A stretch of DNA of 64,000 nucleotides, from positions 3,286,001 through 3,350,000 of the forward strand of contig NZ_CP027669.1 in the NCBI RefSeq assembly GCF_003008595.1, given 5' to 3'. The notes below the pieces were generated by a model. The model was not told the DNA's origin and did no database searches. It saw only the letters and a list, made by a program, of their open reading frames with translations. Shown piece after piece: positions 1 to 9,122 of the stretch. The position numbers and the translations under genes were made by a program. The stretch is from Simplicispira suum. Lineage in GTDB: Bacteria; Pseudomonadota; Gammaproteobacteria; Burkholderiales; Burkholderiaceae_C. Every line of letters starts with the position of its first letter. The stretch's first letter is position 1.

Positions 1-6
1 GCGCTT

Positions 7-480
7 TCAGCGCTTGCGACGCGCTTCGAACTGCGTGGAAAATTCCGCCATGCGCGAGCGGTTCTTGCCAAAGTCGTACTTGCCGACCAAGGAGCGGGAG
101 CGGTAGTCGATGCGCTGCGCCTCTGCATCGACCCTGAAATCGACCAGATCCCTGAACCCCAAAAACGTTGTAAACACCACCTCCATCGACAAGGCGTCGG
201 TCTTGACGATTTTTGCTTGGGGAAACTTCGCCAGCGTGGCGCGCAGCGCCTCCATGGCCTGCGTCGGCGTGCCCTCGAAGCGCAGTGGCCCAAGGCCACT
301 GGTGCCGAAGGAGTTCACGCAGTTGGATGTCACCTTGCAGGCCAATGCGGCGCGGGTCGCATCAGTGGCTGGGCTGGCAACCGGCGGGGCGGCTGGCACA
401 GCGTGTGCGGCGAAGCCGGCCACGAGCAGCGCAAGAGTGCTCGCCGTGCGGGCGCTTTGGAGTCTGGTTGTCACAGGCAT
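7..480 (-). CDS. DUF1499-family secreted protein
   Basis: 157-residue protein with a probable signal peptide: basic N-terminus, then a hydrophobic stretch ending AAHAVPA around residue 29. The mature part has the DUF1499 pattern: a CVNSFG motif after a Cys-containing start, a PLRFEG block, and a C-terminal part with FRVDAEAQRIDYRSRS and GKNRSRM. Function of DUF1499 proteins is not established; this one is probably exported. The start is an ATG at 480. It lies 18 bp downstream of the nitroreductase gene on the same strand, so the two are probably co-transcribed. Family call is from motif recognition only. Confidence 0.8.
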   Translation of the reverse strand: MPVTTRLQSARTASTLALLVAGFAAHAVPAAPPVASPATDATRAALACKVTSNCVNSFGTSGLGPLRFEGTPTQAMEALRATLAKFPQAKIVKTDALSMEVVFTTFLGFRDLVDFRVDAEAQRIDYRSRSLVGKYDFGKNRSRMAEFSTQFEARRKR

Positions 481-498
481 CGGTGCGTCGCTGGGCGC

Positions 499-1176
499 TC
501 AGTCGCCAAAGCCCAAAAACGTCGCCGCCTCGTCCACGCTCTTGCGCTGCGAGACCACTGCGTTGGCGGGGAAGCTTTCGTCCGGCCAGCCCATGGCAAT
601 GCAGGTCTGAATCACCTGGTCTTCGGGGATGCCGGCCTCGGCGCGCACCACCGGCGACTGCATGATGCCCTGGCTGTTGATCACGCAGCCCAAACCGCGC
701 GCCCAGGCAGCGTTGACGATGCTGTTGACCACGCCGCCACAGTCAAATGGCGCAATGTCGCTGCCGTGAATGGCGCGGTCGTAGGTCACGACGATGGAGA
801 CGGGCGCGTCGAACTGGCGAAAGCCGCGCAGTATCCAGTCGTGGCGTTTTTCCTTGTTGTCGCGCTCGATGCCCATGGCAGCGAAAAGCTGTTTGGCCAC
901 GCCAATCTGCCGATCGCGGTGCGGGCCCACGTACTCCGGCCCCAGGCGAAACTCGCGCGAGTGCGGCACCCCTGCCAGGTTGCGCTCCACGTTCCCGGCG
1001 CGGATGCGGTCCAGCACCTCGCCGCTGACCACGTAGAAGTTCCAGGGCTGGGTGTTCATGGACGTGGGCGCGCGCATCGCGAGCTCCAGCACCTCGCGGA
1101 TGAGCGATTTGGGAACCGGCTTGTTCAGGTAGCCGCGAATGCTGCGGCGCTGCTGGAGGACGTCGTCGAATTTCAT
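499..1176 (-). CDS. nitroreductase family flavoprotein
   Basis: 225-residue FMN-dependent nitroreductase-fold protein. The N-terminal RRSIRGY (residues 10-16) is the usual FMN-phosphate contact, followed by APTSMNTQPWNFYVV and, towards the C-terminus, a GLGCV..Q segment and an IQTCIAMGWPDE block typical of the family. Such enzymes use NAD(P)H to reduce nitro-aromatics, quinones or enones; the substrate cannot be read from the sequence. I chose the ATG at 1176 because the frame stays open upstream only as low-complexity, non-conserved sequence and family members start a few residues before the RRSxR motif. Followed closely by the DUF1499 gene. Confidence 0.88.
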   Translation of the reverse strand: MKFDDVLQQRRSIRGYLNKPVPKSLIREVLELAMRAPTSMNTQPWNFYVVSGEVLDRIRAGNVERNLAGVPHSREFRLGPEYVGPHRDRQIGVAKQLFAAMGIERDNKEKRHDWILRGFRQFDAPVSIVVTYDRAIHGSDIAPFDCGGVVNSIVNAAWARGLGCVINSQGIMQSPVVRAEAGIPEDQVIQTCIAMGWPDESFPANAVVSQRKSVDEAATFLGFGD

Positions 1177-1498
1177 GCGGGTCTCGTTGGGGTGAATGCC
1201 TCGGGGTGGGCGCCTGTGTCCGGGCGTGCCGGCCTGATGTGAAGACCATTGTCCAAAGCTTGGTCTGCCCCATAGGTCAACTGCGTGACATGCACGGCGC
1301 TGGGGCAGGGCGAGCATGTCGATCATGAGCAACGGGGCATGGACAACATCGTACCGGGATGCAGATAGCGTGAAACACTGCACCAGGGTCTTGGCCCATT
1401 GGCTGCGCTGCAAAGGCCCGCTGCGACAATTCATGGAGCGGCCGGTTGAGGCCGACTTTTGCACGACGGACGATCCAGGCAGACGCCAGAGTCTTTTC

Positions 1499-1550
1499 AT
1501 TTTGATAGCTGCCAACGAAATCCCGGCGGGCGCCAGCAGCGAATTTTCTT
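1499..1550 (+). repeat. degenerate copy A of the dispersed palindromic repeat
   Basis: Only the left half (TTTGATAGCTGCCAACG) matches the better copy at 29166. The right half is diverged but keeps an AATTTT tract before the next gene. It sits directly upstream of the isocitrate-lyase-like gene. The rest of the 385 bp between the divergent genes (1177-1561) shows no gene I can support. Confidence 0.5.
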
Positions 1551-1561
1551 TAGGAAATGGC

Positions 1562-2425
1562 ATGAACACCAAACAACAACTCAAGGACCTGGTCAACGCC
1601 CGTCGCGGCATGCTGGTGCCCGGCGCCTTCAACGCGCTCTCGGCCAAGGTGATTGAAGACCTCGGTTTCGAGGCGATCTATGTGACCGGGGCCGGCGTTA
1701 CCAACATGTGGTTTGGCCTGCCTGACCAGGGTTTCATGGGGCTGACCGACATTGCAGACCACACGGCCCGCATCCGCGACGCAGTGGAGCTGCCGCTGAT
1801 CGTGGACGCCGATACGGGTTTTGGCAACGCGCTTAATACCTACTACGCGGTGCGTACGCTTGAGCGGGCTGGCGCCGACTGCATCCAGCTCGAAGACCAG
1901 GTCTCGCCCAAGCGCTGCGGGCATTTCAGCGGCAAGGATGTGGTCAGTACCGAAGACATGCTGGGCAAGATCAAGGCTGCCGTCGATGCCCGTCGCAGCG
2001 AAGGCACGCTCATCCTGGCACGCACCGATGCCTGCGCTTTGCATGGTTTCGAAGCGGCGGTGGAGCGCGCTCGCCAATACGGTGAGGCCGGCGCCGACCT
2101 GCTGTTTGTTGAGGCCGTCACTACGGACAGCGAAATCCGCAGTCTGCCGCAGCGCCTTGACAAGCCGCAGGTGATGAACATGGTGATTGGCGGCAAAACC
2201 CCCCTCGTCGGTGCCGAGGAACTTGCCCACCTGGGCTACGGCATCGTTCTTTATGCCAACGCGGCCTTGCAGGGCGCCGTCATGGGCATGCAAAAAGCGC
2301 TCACCGTGCTGCGCGATGAGCGCTCGGTGCGCGAAGACTCCGGCTTGGTGGCGCCGTTTGCCGAGCGCCAGCGGCTGGTGGGCAAGCCGGCGCTGGATGC
2401 GCTGGAGCAGCGCTACGCGGTTTGA
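1562..2425 (+). CDS. isocitrate lyase/PEP mutase superfamily enzyme
   Basis: 287-residue (beta/alpha)8 enzyme of the 2-methylisocitrate lyase / phosphoenolpyruvate mutase / oxaloacetate decarboxylase superfamily. DADTGFG (from residue 82) is the metal-binding block, and EDQVSPKRCGH places the catalytic KRCGH at 117-121, which argues for a C-C lyase rather than a phosphonopyruvate mutase. The exact substrate (methylisocitrate, dimethylmalate or oxaloacetate) is open; no methylcitrate-cycle genes are adjacent. The start at 1562 has an AGGA about 6 nt upstream; the frame is open further upstream but that part is not enzyme-like. It stands alone, convergent with folA. Confidence 0.85.
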   Translation: MNTKQQLKDLVNARRGMLVPGAFNALSAKVIEDLGFEAIYVTGAGVTNMWFGLPDQGFMGLTDIADHTARIRDAVELPLIVDADTGFGNALNTYYAVRTLERAGADCIQLEDQVSPKRCGHFSGKDVVSTEDMLGKIKAAVDARRSEGTLILARTDACALHGFEAAVERARQYGEAGADLLFVEAVTTDSEIRSLPQRLDKPQVMNMVIGGKTPLVGAEELAHLGYGIVLYANAALQGAVMGMQKALTVLRDERSVREDSGLVAPFAERQRLVGKPALDALEQRYAV

Positions 2426-2442
2426 GGCGGGTGTCGTGAGTT

Positions 2443-2934
2443 TCAGCGCCTCGCGCGCTCATAGCGCACAAAGCTGAGCGGCGTGCCGTCCTGCGCCTGC
2501 AGGCGCTCGCGGCTTTGCTCGACCCATTCCGGGCCGAGTTCGGGCGCGTAGGCGTCGCCCGCGTAGTCGCGCTCGATTTCGGTGACTTCCACGGCATCGG
2601 CCAGCGGCAGGGCCTGCGCGTAGATTTGCGCGCCGCCAATCACCCAGACCGTGTCCGAGGACTCACATAGTTGTAGCGCCTCACCCAAGCTGGATGTGCG
2701 CTGGACGCCATTTTCATGCCAATTTTCTTGCCGCGTGATGACGATATTGCTGCGCCCCGGCAGTGGGCGAAAGCGCGCCGGCAGAGAGTCCCAGGTCTTG
2801 CGGCCCATGACCACCGGGCAGCCGCCGGTCAGGCGCTTGAAGTGCGCCAGATCTTCGGGCAGGTGCCAGGGCATGCGCCCGTCCTTGCCGATGACGCCGT
2901 TGGCGGCGCGAGCGTAGATGAGGTTCACTTTCAC
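2443..2934 (-). CDS. folA: dihydrofolate reductase
   Basis: 163-residue DHFR that reduces dihydrofolate to tetrahydrofolate with NADPH. Visible motifs are NGVIGKDGRMPWHLPEDL at the N-terminus, VVMGRKTWDSLP, LPGRSNIVITR and VIGGAQIYAQALPLAD. Length is normal for a bacterial chromosomal FolA. The start appears to be GTG at 2934. It lies 12 bp downstream of thyA on the same strand, the classic pairing, since thymidylate synthase generates the dihydrofolate that FolA recycles. Confidence 0.96.
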   Translation of the reverse strand: MKVNLIYARAANGVIGKDGRMPWHLPEDLAHFKRLTGGCPVVMGRKTWDSLPARFRPLPGRSNIVITRQENWHENGVQRTSSLGEALQLCESSDTVWVIGGAQIYAQALPLADAVEVTEIERDYAGDAYAPELGPEWVEQSRERLQAQDGTPLSFVRYERARR

Positions 2935-2946
2935 CGGCTCACCCGC

Positions 2947-3780
2947 CTAGATCGCTACCGGCGCCTTGATGGCCGGGTGGTGCTCGTAGTTCTGGATTTC
3001 GAAGTCTTCAAACTCGTAATCGAACAGTGTGGCCGGCTTGCGCTTGATGTGCAGCTGCGGCAGGGCGTAGGGCTTGCGGTCGAGCTGGGTGCGCACCTGC
3101 TCTTCGTGGTTGCTGTAGATGTGGCAGTCGCCGCCAGTCCAAACGAAGTCGCCCAAGTCGAAGTCGCACTGCTGCGCCACCATGTGCGTGAGCAGGGCGT
3201 AGCTGGCGATGTTGAAGGGCACGCCCAAAAACAGGTCGGCGCTGCGCTGGTACAGCTGGCACGACAGGCGGGCGCGCTCGCCCAGTTGCTGCGCGGGCGC
3301 CACGTAAAACTGGAACAGCGCGTGGCAGGGCATGAGGGCCATTTTGTCGAGCTCGGCCACGTTCCAGCTGCTGACCAGAATGCGGCGCGAATCGGGGTTG
3401 CTGCGCAGCTGCTCGATGACCTGCGCCATCTGGTCGATGTGGCCGCCGCCCGGCGTGGGCCAGCTGCGCCACTGCACGCCATAGACCGGGCCGAGGTCGC
3501 CGTTTTCGGCAGCCCATTCGTCCCAGATGGTGACGCCGCGCTCTTGCAGCCAGCGCGCGTTGCCGTCGCCGCGCAGGAACCACAGCAGTTCGAGCGCAAT
3601 GCTTTTGAAGTGCACCTTCTTGGTGGTGATCAGCGGAAAGCCGCGCGCCAGGTCAAAGCGCATCTGGTGGCCGAACACGCTCCTGGTGCCGGTGCCGGTG
3701 CGGTCGCCCTTGTGCACGCCGTTCTCCAGCACGTAGCGCAGAAAGTCTTCGTAGGGCGTGGCCACCACGCGGGTGGACAT
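2947..3780 (-). CDS. thyA: thymidylate synthase
   Basis: 277-residue ThyA that methylates dUMP with methylene-tetrahydrofolate. Motifs: [42 protein letters not shown], the catalytic [11 protein letters not shown], the [19 protein letters not shown] block and [10 protein letters not shown] prefer the ATG at 3780 ([14 protein letters not shown]), which matches the usual family N-terminus. An ATG at 3798, overlapping the upstream stop as ATGA, would add six residues. It follows the FAD-linked oxidase and precedes folA in one transcription direction. Confidence 0.95.
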   Translation of the reverse strand: MSTRVVATPYEDFLRYVLENGVHKGDRTGTGTRSVFGHQMRFDLARGFPLITTKKVHFKSIALELLWFLRGDGNARWLQERGVTIWDEWAAENGDLGPVYGVQWRSWPTPGGGHIDQMAQVIEQLRSNPDSRRILVSSWNVAELDKMALMPCHALFQFYVAPAQQLGERARLSCQLYQRSADLFLGVPFNIASYALLTHMVAQQCDFDLGDFVWTGGDCHIYSNHEEQVRTQLDRKPYALPQLHIKRKPATLFDYEFEDFEIQNYEHHPAIKAPVAI

Positions 3781-3794
3781 GGCGGGGTGGTGAA

Positions 3795-5219
3795 TCATGG
3801 CAAGGGGCCGAGCACGCGGCCCGGGTTCATGAGATTGTGGGGGTCGAGCGCCTGCTTGATGCTGCGCATCATGGCCAGCGCGACGGGAGATTGGTATTCC
3901 TTGAGCGTATCGACCTTGAGCGCGCCCACGCCATGCTCGGCCGAGAACGAGCCACCAAACTTCGCCGCGGCCCCGTAGACCAGCTTGTTGACGTCGTCCT
4001 CGCGCTCGCGCAAGAACGCAGCCGCATCGCCCCCTTCGGGGGCCTGCACGTTGTAGTGCAGGTTGCCGTCGCCCAGGTGGCCGAAGTTGACCAGGCGCAC
4101 GCCGGGGATTTCGCGCGCCAGCAGCACGTCGGTGTCGGCCACAAAGGCGGGGATGCGCGAGATCGGCACGGAGATGTCGTGCTTGATGTTCAGGCCTTCT
4201 TGCGCCTGCGCGAGCGGAATGCTCTCGCGGATGTGCCACAGCTGCTGCGCCTGCGTCAGGTTCTCGGCCACCACGGCGTCGAGCACGCAGCCGGCTTCGA
4301 ACGCGGCTTCGAGCAGCGCCTCGAAGCGGGCGCGGGCGTGGTCCTCGGATTCGCTGTCGGAGTTCTCCAGCAGCACCGCGTACTGCACGCCCTCCTGCTC
4401 GACAAACGGCACGCGCAGCTGCGGCATGTGCTTGGCCACCAGCGAGAGTGCAAAGCGCCCCATGACCTCGAAACCGGTCAGGTCCGCGCCCAGGCTGCGC
4501 TGCGCTAGCGAAAGCAGCGCAACCGCCTGCTCCATCGACGGCACGGCCGCCCAGGCGGTCAGGCGCGCGGCGGGGCGCGGGAACAGCTTGAGCGTGGCGG
4601 CGGTGATGACGCCGAGCGTGCCTTCGCTGCCAATCATCAGGTTGCGCAGGTCGTAGCCGGTGTTGTCCTTGCGCAGGCCCTTGAGGCCGTGCCAGATGTC
4701 GCCTTGCGGCGTGACCACTTCCAGCCCCAGGCACAGCTCGCGCGTGTTGCCGTAGCGCAGCACCTGCGTGCCGCCGGCGTTGGTGCCCAGGTTGCCGCCA
4801 ATGGTGCAGCTGCCTTCGGCGGCGAGTGAGAGCGGAAACAGCAGGCCGGCGCTTTCCGCTGCAGCCTGCACGTTTTGCAGCACACAGCCGGCTTCCACGG
4901 TCATGGTCAGGTTGGCCTGGTCGATGCCCCGCACGGCGTGCATGCGGGTCAGGCTGAGCACCACTTCGCGGCCCGAGGTGTCGGGTGTGGAGCCGACGGA
5001 CAGGCTGGTGTTGCCGCCTTGCGGCACGATGGGCACGCCAAAGGCCGCGCAGGCGCGCACCACGGCGGCGACTTCGTCGGTGCTGGCGGGGCGCACCACG
5101 GCCAGGGCCTTGCCGTGCAGGCGGCCGCGCCAGTCGCGCTCATAGGCGCTCAGGTCGCCTTCGGTCATCACGTGCGCCGGCCCGACCAGGTTGCGCAGGG
5201 TGGTTAGAAAATCGGACAT
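3795..5219 (-). CDS. FAD-linked 2-hydroxyacid dehydrogenase (GlcD/D2HGDH-like)
   Basis: 474-residue flavoprotein of the vanillyl-alcohol oxidase superfamily. The N-terminal half is the FAD-binding domain with VPQGGNTSL and [20 protein letters not shown]. The C-terminal half has the FAD-oxidase C-terminal signature with [13 protein letters not shown] and AEHGVG. Family members oxidise D-lactate, glycolate or D-2-hydroxyglutarate; the sequence does not decide between them, although the compact single-subunit form without an FeS partner resembles D-2-hydroxyglutarate dehydrogenase. The start is the ATG at 5219. It lies between the DUF2069 gene and thyA, all on the same strand. Confidence 0.87.
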   Translation of the reverse strand: MSDFLTTLRNLVGPAHVMTEGDLSAYERDWRGRLHGKALAVVRPASTDEVAAVVRACAAFGVPIVPQGGNTSLSVGSTPDTSGREVVLSLTRMHAVRGIDQANLTMTVEAGCVLQNVQAAAESAGLLFPLSLAAEGSCTIGGNLGTNAGGTQVLRYGNTRELCLGLEVVTPQGDIWHGLKGLRKDNTGYDLRNLMIGSEGTLGVITAATLKLFPRPAARLTAWAAVPSMEQAVALLSLAQRSLGADLTGFEVMGRFALSLVAKHMPQLRVPFVEQEGVQYAVLLENSDSESEDHARARFEALLEAAFEAGCVLDAVVAENLTQAQQLWHIRESIPLAQAQEGLNIKHDISVPISRIPAFVADTDVLLAREIPGVRLVNFGHLGDGNLHYNVQAPEGGDAAAFLREREDDVNKLVYGAAAKFGGSFSAEHGVGALKVDTLKEYQSPVALAMMRSIKQALDPHNLMNPGRVLGPLP

Positions 5220-5254
5220 GGAAATAGGGAAATAGGGACCCGGATGCTCGGGGA

Positions 5255-5698
5255 CTACAAGGTGGCGGGTGCGGCGGCGGCCAACGCCGGGACTTTGCGC
5301 AAACGCAGGCGGATGTGCGCGGTGCAGGCAGTGAACAGCACGACACAGAGCAGCACTTCGGCCCATGCCAGCCAGTTGCTCGGCGGCGGGTCGCTCCAGC
5401 CGCGCACCACGCCTTCGGTGAAATACAGCCAGACCATCAGGCTGACCCAGCGGTAGGTGTACATGCGGTTTTTCAAGAAGCCGGCCAGCGGCAGGCACAG
5501 CGGCAGGGCCTTGAGCGCCAGCCACGATCCTCCGGGCCGCAGCGGCGCCAGCCACAGTTCCCAGGCCAGGCACAGCGCAATCAGCGCCAGCAGGCTGACC
5601 ACGGCTACGCTGCGAGCGCGCCGCACGGCAGTTGGGGCGGCGTTGGGCAGATAGTGCGGGAGGGAAGCAGAGAGATCGGGGCGGTCAGGAACGGGCAT
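5255..5698 (-). CDS. DUF2069-family inner membrane protein
   Basis: 147 residues with about four hydrophobic segments: one at VAVVSLLALIALCLAWELWL, a GGSWLALKALPLCLPLAG segment, a third around YRWVSLMVWLYFTEGVV and a fourth around WLAWAEVLLCVVLFTAC. The loop FLKNRMYTYRWVSLMV and the W.D segment are typical of DUF2069, a small proteobacterial membrane family of unknown function. The start is the ATG at 5698, 21 bp from the divergent yihY-like gene. It heads a same-strand run with the FAD-linked dehydrogenase, thyA and folA. Confidence 0.8.
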   Translation of the reverse strand: MPVPDRPDLSASLPHYLPNAAPTAVRRARSVAVVSLLALIALCLAWELWLAPLRPGGSWLALKALPLCLPLAGFLKNRMYTYRWVSLMVWLYFTEGVVRGWSDPPPSNWLAWAEVLLCVVLFTACTAHIRLRLRKVPALAAAAPATL

Positions 5699-5719
5699 CG
5701 CAATGGCATCATACCGGCC

Positions 5720-7006
5720 ATGGAGTCTTCTCATGACCGCCCGGCGCAGCGTGCGCAGGCGCTGCTGCACGATCTTTCGCGCTTCCCCTGGAAGGTTACG
5801 GCGCAGACGCTGCGCGAGCGATTTCGGGAAGACCGGTTGGGGCTCACCGCCAGCAGCCTGACCTTCACCACCATTTTGGCGCTGGTGCCCTTCTTTACGG
5901 TGGCGCTGGCGGTGTTCAGTGCGTTTCCGATGTTTAGCCGCGTGCAAGAGGTGTTGCAAGGCTGGCTGCTGCAAAGCCTGATTCCCAACTCGATCTCGCT
6001 TCCGGTGCTGGACTACCTGAACCAGTTTGCCGCCAAGGCCAGCCAGCTGGGTTTGGTGGGTTTCAGCGTGCTGATCGTCACCGCGCTGGCGCTGATGCTG
6101 ACGGTGGATCGCACCTTCAACAACATCTGGCGCGTGCGCCGCCTGCGGCCGCTGGGGCAGCGGGTGCTGATTTATTGGGCCGCCCTGACTTTTGTGCCGC
6201 TGCTGCTGGGCCTGAGCCTGGCGGTCACGTCGTATGCGGTCTCGGCCTCGCGCGGACTGGTGGAGACGCTGCCCAACGGCGTCGAATTGCTCATCAATTC
6301 GCTGCAGTTCGCGGTGCTGGCGGGCGGCATGGCCAGTCTCTACCGCTCCATTCCCAACACGCCGGTGCGTTGGCGCCATGCCTGGGCGGGCGGTATTTTC
6401 GTCTCGGTGGGGATCGAACTGGCCAAGAAAGGCCTGGCGCTGTACCTGGCGCGCATGCCCACCTACTCGGCGGTGTACGGCACCTTTGCCACGCTGCCCA
6501 TCCTGCTGATCTGGATTTACATCGCCTGGGTCATCGTTCTGCTGGGCGCAGTGGTGTCCGCCTACCTGCCCAGCCTGATGGCCGGGGTGGCGCGCCGCTC
6601 AGGGCACCAGGGCTGGACTTTCGAGCTGGCCATCGAGCTGCTGCAGCACCTGGAGCGGGCGCGCAGCGGGCACGGACGCGGGGTGCGGGCCACGGTGCTG
6701 GCGCGGCGCATGCGGGTGGACGCCTTGCAGCTGGCGCCGGCACTTGAAGCGCTGCTGGCGCTGGACTGGATCGCCCGCATCGAAGAGAACACCGAGCGCC
6801 GCCGCGACGAGCCCCGCCTGGTCTTGCTGGCTGATCCGGCCGCTACACCGCTGGCGCCGCTGGTGCAGCGCCTGCTGCTCCAGCGCGGCCCGCATGTGGA
6901 AGCCCTGTGGCAGGGCGCACAGCTGGATCGCTTGCGGCTGGCCGATGTGCTGGACGGCTCGGTGAACGCAGCGCCTTTGGTCGGCGCCGCCGCAAAAATA
7001 GGATGA
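5720..7006 (+). CDS. YihY/BrkB family inner membrane protein
   Basis: 428-residue polytopic membrane protein of the YihY/virulence-factor BrkB family, once mislabelled RNase BN. The N-terminal SSLTFTTILALVPFFTVALAVF segment is characteristic, followed by further helices to about residue 290. The PTYSAVYGTFATLPILLIWIYIAWVIVLLGA segment is also diagnostic. The remaining roughly 130 residues form a cytoplasmic, winged-helix-like tail found in longer members. Molecular function is not established. The start is the ATG at 5720, back-to-back with the DUF2069 gene. Confidence 0.88.
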   Translation: MESSHDRPAQRAQALLHDLSRFPWKVTAQTLRERFREDRLGLTASSLTFTTILALVPFFTVALAVFSAFPMFSRVQEVLQGWLLQSLIPNSISLPVLDYLNQFAAKASQLGLVGFSVLIVTALALMLTVDRTFNNIWRVRRLRPLGQRVLIYWAALTFVPLLLGLSLAVTSYAVSASRGLVETLPNGVELLINSLQFAVLAGGMASLYRSIPNTPVRWRHAWAGGIFVSVGIELAKKGLALYLARMPTYSAVYGTFATLPILLIWIYIAWVIVLLGAVVSAYLPSLMAGVARRSGHQGWTFELAIELLQHLERARSGHGRGVRATVLARRMRVDALQLAPALEALLALDWIARIEENTERRRDEPRLVLLADPAATPLAPLVQRLLLQRGPHVEALWQGAQLDRLRLADVLDGSVNAAPLVGAAAKIG

Positions 7007-7060
7007 AAATTGGCCTCTAGCGCTTATCCATAAAGCGCTTTCAGCTATTTATTTAATAGT
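7005..7060 (-). repeat. dispersed palindromic repeat, copy B (inverted)
   Basis: Read on the minus strand: ACTATTAAATAAATAGCTG, then AAGCGCTTT...AAGCGCTAGAGGCCAATTTT. It begins at the stop codon of the yihY-like gene and lies in the gap before the convergent flavin monooxygenase gene, where its hairpin could end transcription from either side. The remainder of 7061-7259 shows nothing I can support. Confidence 0.75.
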
Positions 7061-7259
7061 GACGTGGCGCGGTCGCACGCAAGGCGTGCGGCTTCTCCAT
7101 GGCAAAACTGGCCTCCAGGGTGCGGGCGCTCGCCCGGCTGCCGCAGGCCTGACTGATCGGCGTGTGCCGAAGCAAGCTGGTTCGGTTCAGGCCCTGCGCA
7201 TCGGCGCTGCGGCCGTGCGCGCCGTGGCGGGTGGTGTTTCGTTGTCTTGTCTGCACCAT

Positions 7260-8741
7260 TCAAGCGGCCTTTCGTTGCTGGTGCGCCGGCTTGTGCGGCG
7301 CCTTGTGCAACGCCACATTGAGCGGCTGATGCAATGGCCTGTGCTGAGACAGCCCAGGTGCAGTCGCCTTGTCTGGCGCGGCGGAGGGCTGCGCCGGGCC
7401 ATCGGCAAGAAACGCGTCCAGCGAATCGTCGATGGCCTCCATCCAGGGCGTGTGGTGTGGCGGGGCCACCGTGCCGGTGAGCGTGGAGCGGTAGCTCTTG
7501 TTGCGGTAGCCCAGGATGTCGGCCTGCTTGTCGCGCTTCCACTCCTTGAACAACTGGCCCATGCCCTCGATGTCGAACTCGGGGTAGTCGGTGGGGCCGA
7601 CCAGGTCGCGGATGTATGCGGCCTGAAAGTCGATGTGCTGGCAGGGCGTTCTGGCAGCTTCTTCGCGTTGCACCCACGCGGCGGCGTCGGCTGCCATGGC
7701 CTGGGCGTCCGGCAAGGCGATGCGCCCGAGGATCACGTCGCGTGCATACCAGGCCTGCGCGTCGAACATGTTGAAGGTGTAGTACTGGTCTTGCATGCCC
7801 AGGTAAATCAGCTTCGGGTTGGCGATCCAGAACACGCCCTTGTACAGATTTTCCGGGTACAGGCGGTTGCGGGTGCGCAGCGTCAGATCGTCGGGCAAGA
7901 ACGGAAAGTGGTGCTGGTAGCCGGTGCACAGGATGATGGCGTCCACCTCCCGCTGGCTGCCGTCTGCGAAATGCGCGGTGCGATCGTCCAGGCGCGTCAG
8001 CAGCGGCACCTCCTGGAATGCCTCAGGCCACGCGTACCCCATGGGGGCGCTGCGGTAGCTGAAGGTGACCGAACTGGCGCCGTACTTGTGGCACTGCGTG
8101 CCGATGTCTTCGGCCGAATAGCTGCTGCCCACCAGCAGCAGGTCCTTGCCGGCAAATTCGCAGGCGTCGCGGAAGTCATGGGCATGCAGTACCCGGCCTG
8201 GAAAATGCTCCAGACCCTCGAAGTACGGCGTGTTGGGTGTGGAAAAGTGGCCGGTTGCCACGACGACATAGTCAAATTCTTCTGTCGACAGCGCATCGGC
8301 TTTCACGTCGCGAACCGTCACCGAGAACTTTTCCGTGGCTTCGTCGTACGACACCCACTGCACGGCCGTGTTGAAGCGGATGCAGTGGCGCAAGTCGCTT
8401 TTCTCGACGCGGCCCATGATGTAGTCGCGCAGTACGGCGCGCGGCGGGTACGACGCAATGGGCTTGCCAAAGTGCTCTTCAAAGCTGTAGTCGGCAAACT
8501 CCAGGCATTCCTTGGGACCGTTGGACCACAGGTAGCGGTACATGCTGCCGTGCACGGGCTCGCCGTGGGCGTCCAGGCCGGTGCGCCAGGTGTAGTTCCA
8601 CATGCCGCCCAGATCGCTCTGCTTTTCGTAGCAAACAATTTCCGGCAGCTCAGCGCCCGTCTGGGCTGCGGCTTCGAAGGCGCGCAGCTGCGCCAGGCCG
8701 CTGGGTCCGGCGCCGAGGATGGCAATGCGTTGTTTTTTCAT
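7260..8741 (-). CDS. tmm: flavin-containing monooxygenase, trimethylamine monooxygenase-like
   Basis: 493 residues. GAGPSG (residues 10-15) binds FAD, the FMO fingerprint [11 protein letters not shown] follows, and [13 protein letters not shown] is the NADPH-binding segment. Long blocks such as [32 protein letters not shown] and [19 protein letters not shown] match what I remember of bacterial trimethylamine monooxygenase (Tmm), which oxidises trimethylamine to its N-oxide. About 45 residues after the last conserved block form a Pro/His/Ala-rich tail not typical of Tmm. The start at 8741 has AAGGAG 9 nt upstream; an ATG at 8759 is possible but lacks a ribosome site. No methylamine-pathway partner gene is adjacent. 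Confidence 0.82.
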   Translation of the reverse strand: MKKQRIAILGAGPSGLAQLRAFEAAAQTGAELPEIVCYEKQSDLGGMWNYTWRTGLDAHGEPVHGSMYRYLWSNGPKECLEFADYSFEEHFGKPIASYPPRAVLRDYIMGRVEKSDLRHCIRFNTAVQWVSYDEATEKFSVTVRDVKADALSTEEFDYVVVATGHFSTPNTPYFEGLEHFPGRVLHAHDFRDACEFAGKDLLLVGSSYSAEDIGTQCHKYGASSVTFSYRSAPMGYAWPEAFQEVPLLTRLDDRTAHFADGSQREVDAIILCTGYQHHFPFLPDDLTLRTRNRLYPENLYKGVFWIANPKLIYLGMQDQYYTFNMFDAQAWYARDVILGRIALPDAQAMAADAAAWVQREEAARTPCQHIDFQAAYIRDLVGPTDYPEFDIEGMGQLFKEWKRDKQADILGYRNKSYRSTLTGTVAPPHHTPWMEAIDDSLDAFLADGPAQPSAAPDKATAPGLSQHRPLHQPLNVALHKAPHKPAHQQRKAA

Positions 8742-9023
8742 AGGGGGAGACTCCTTCATATGGGTGGGCGGCCGCGAATCGGGGCCGCCAGATGGGGTCC
8801 GCAGGCCGGCGCGGGGCCATGGGCGCCAAGCGGGGCCGCCAGGACGGCGAAGGCAGCGCAAGGCTGCCGGGCCGCTCAAAGCAGCGGCCATGCGGCCATC
8901 GGGGGCCAGGGCAAAAGACGGGGGGTCAGCCTGGCGCCGGCAGGGCGCCAGCGCTTCTCATCAGGGACCGAGGCGACGGCAGCGCAGCATTGCGTGCCTT
9001 TGCCGGAACAAAAGACGGCAACA

Positions 9024-9041
9024 AGATACTGATTAGTATCT
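9024..9041. promoter_or_regulatory. short perfect palindrome upstream of the monooxygenase gene
   Basis: AGATACT-GATT-AGTATCT has 7 bp perfect arms and a 4 bp spacer. It lies in a locally A+T-rich stretch (about 9020-9080) within the 381 bp gap 8742-9122. The rest of that gap is G+C-rich and holds nothing else I recognise. It could be an operator for the monooxygenase gene, whose start is about 280 bp away; no regulator gene is adjacent. Confidence 0.3.
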
Positions 9042-9122
9042 ATTTGCCATTTAAACGAGTCTATTGTAACACAAAATGTACGTAATGAAGGGGAGCGACG
9101 TGCGTTACTGGCTTGCGGAGCC

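Noticed and set aside
1177-1561. Extended N-termini for the nitroreductase and for the isocitrate-lyase-like protein
   Set aside because: Both frames stay open upstream, but the extra residues are not conserved-looking and exceed family length; internal starts fit better.
7053-7259. A 68-codon frame starting directly after the stop of the monooxygenase gene on the minus strand
   Set aside because: Arg/Thr/Ala-rich with no ribosome site, no recognised family, and its end runs into a dispersed repeat. Possible but not supported.
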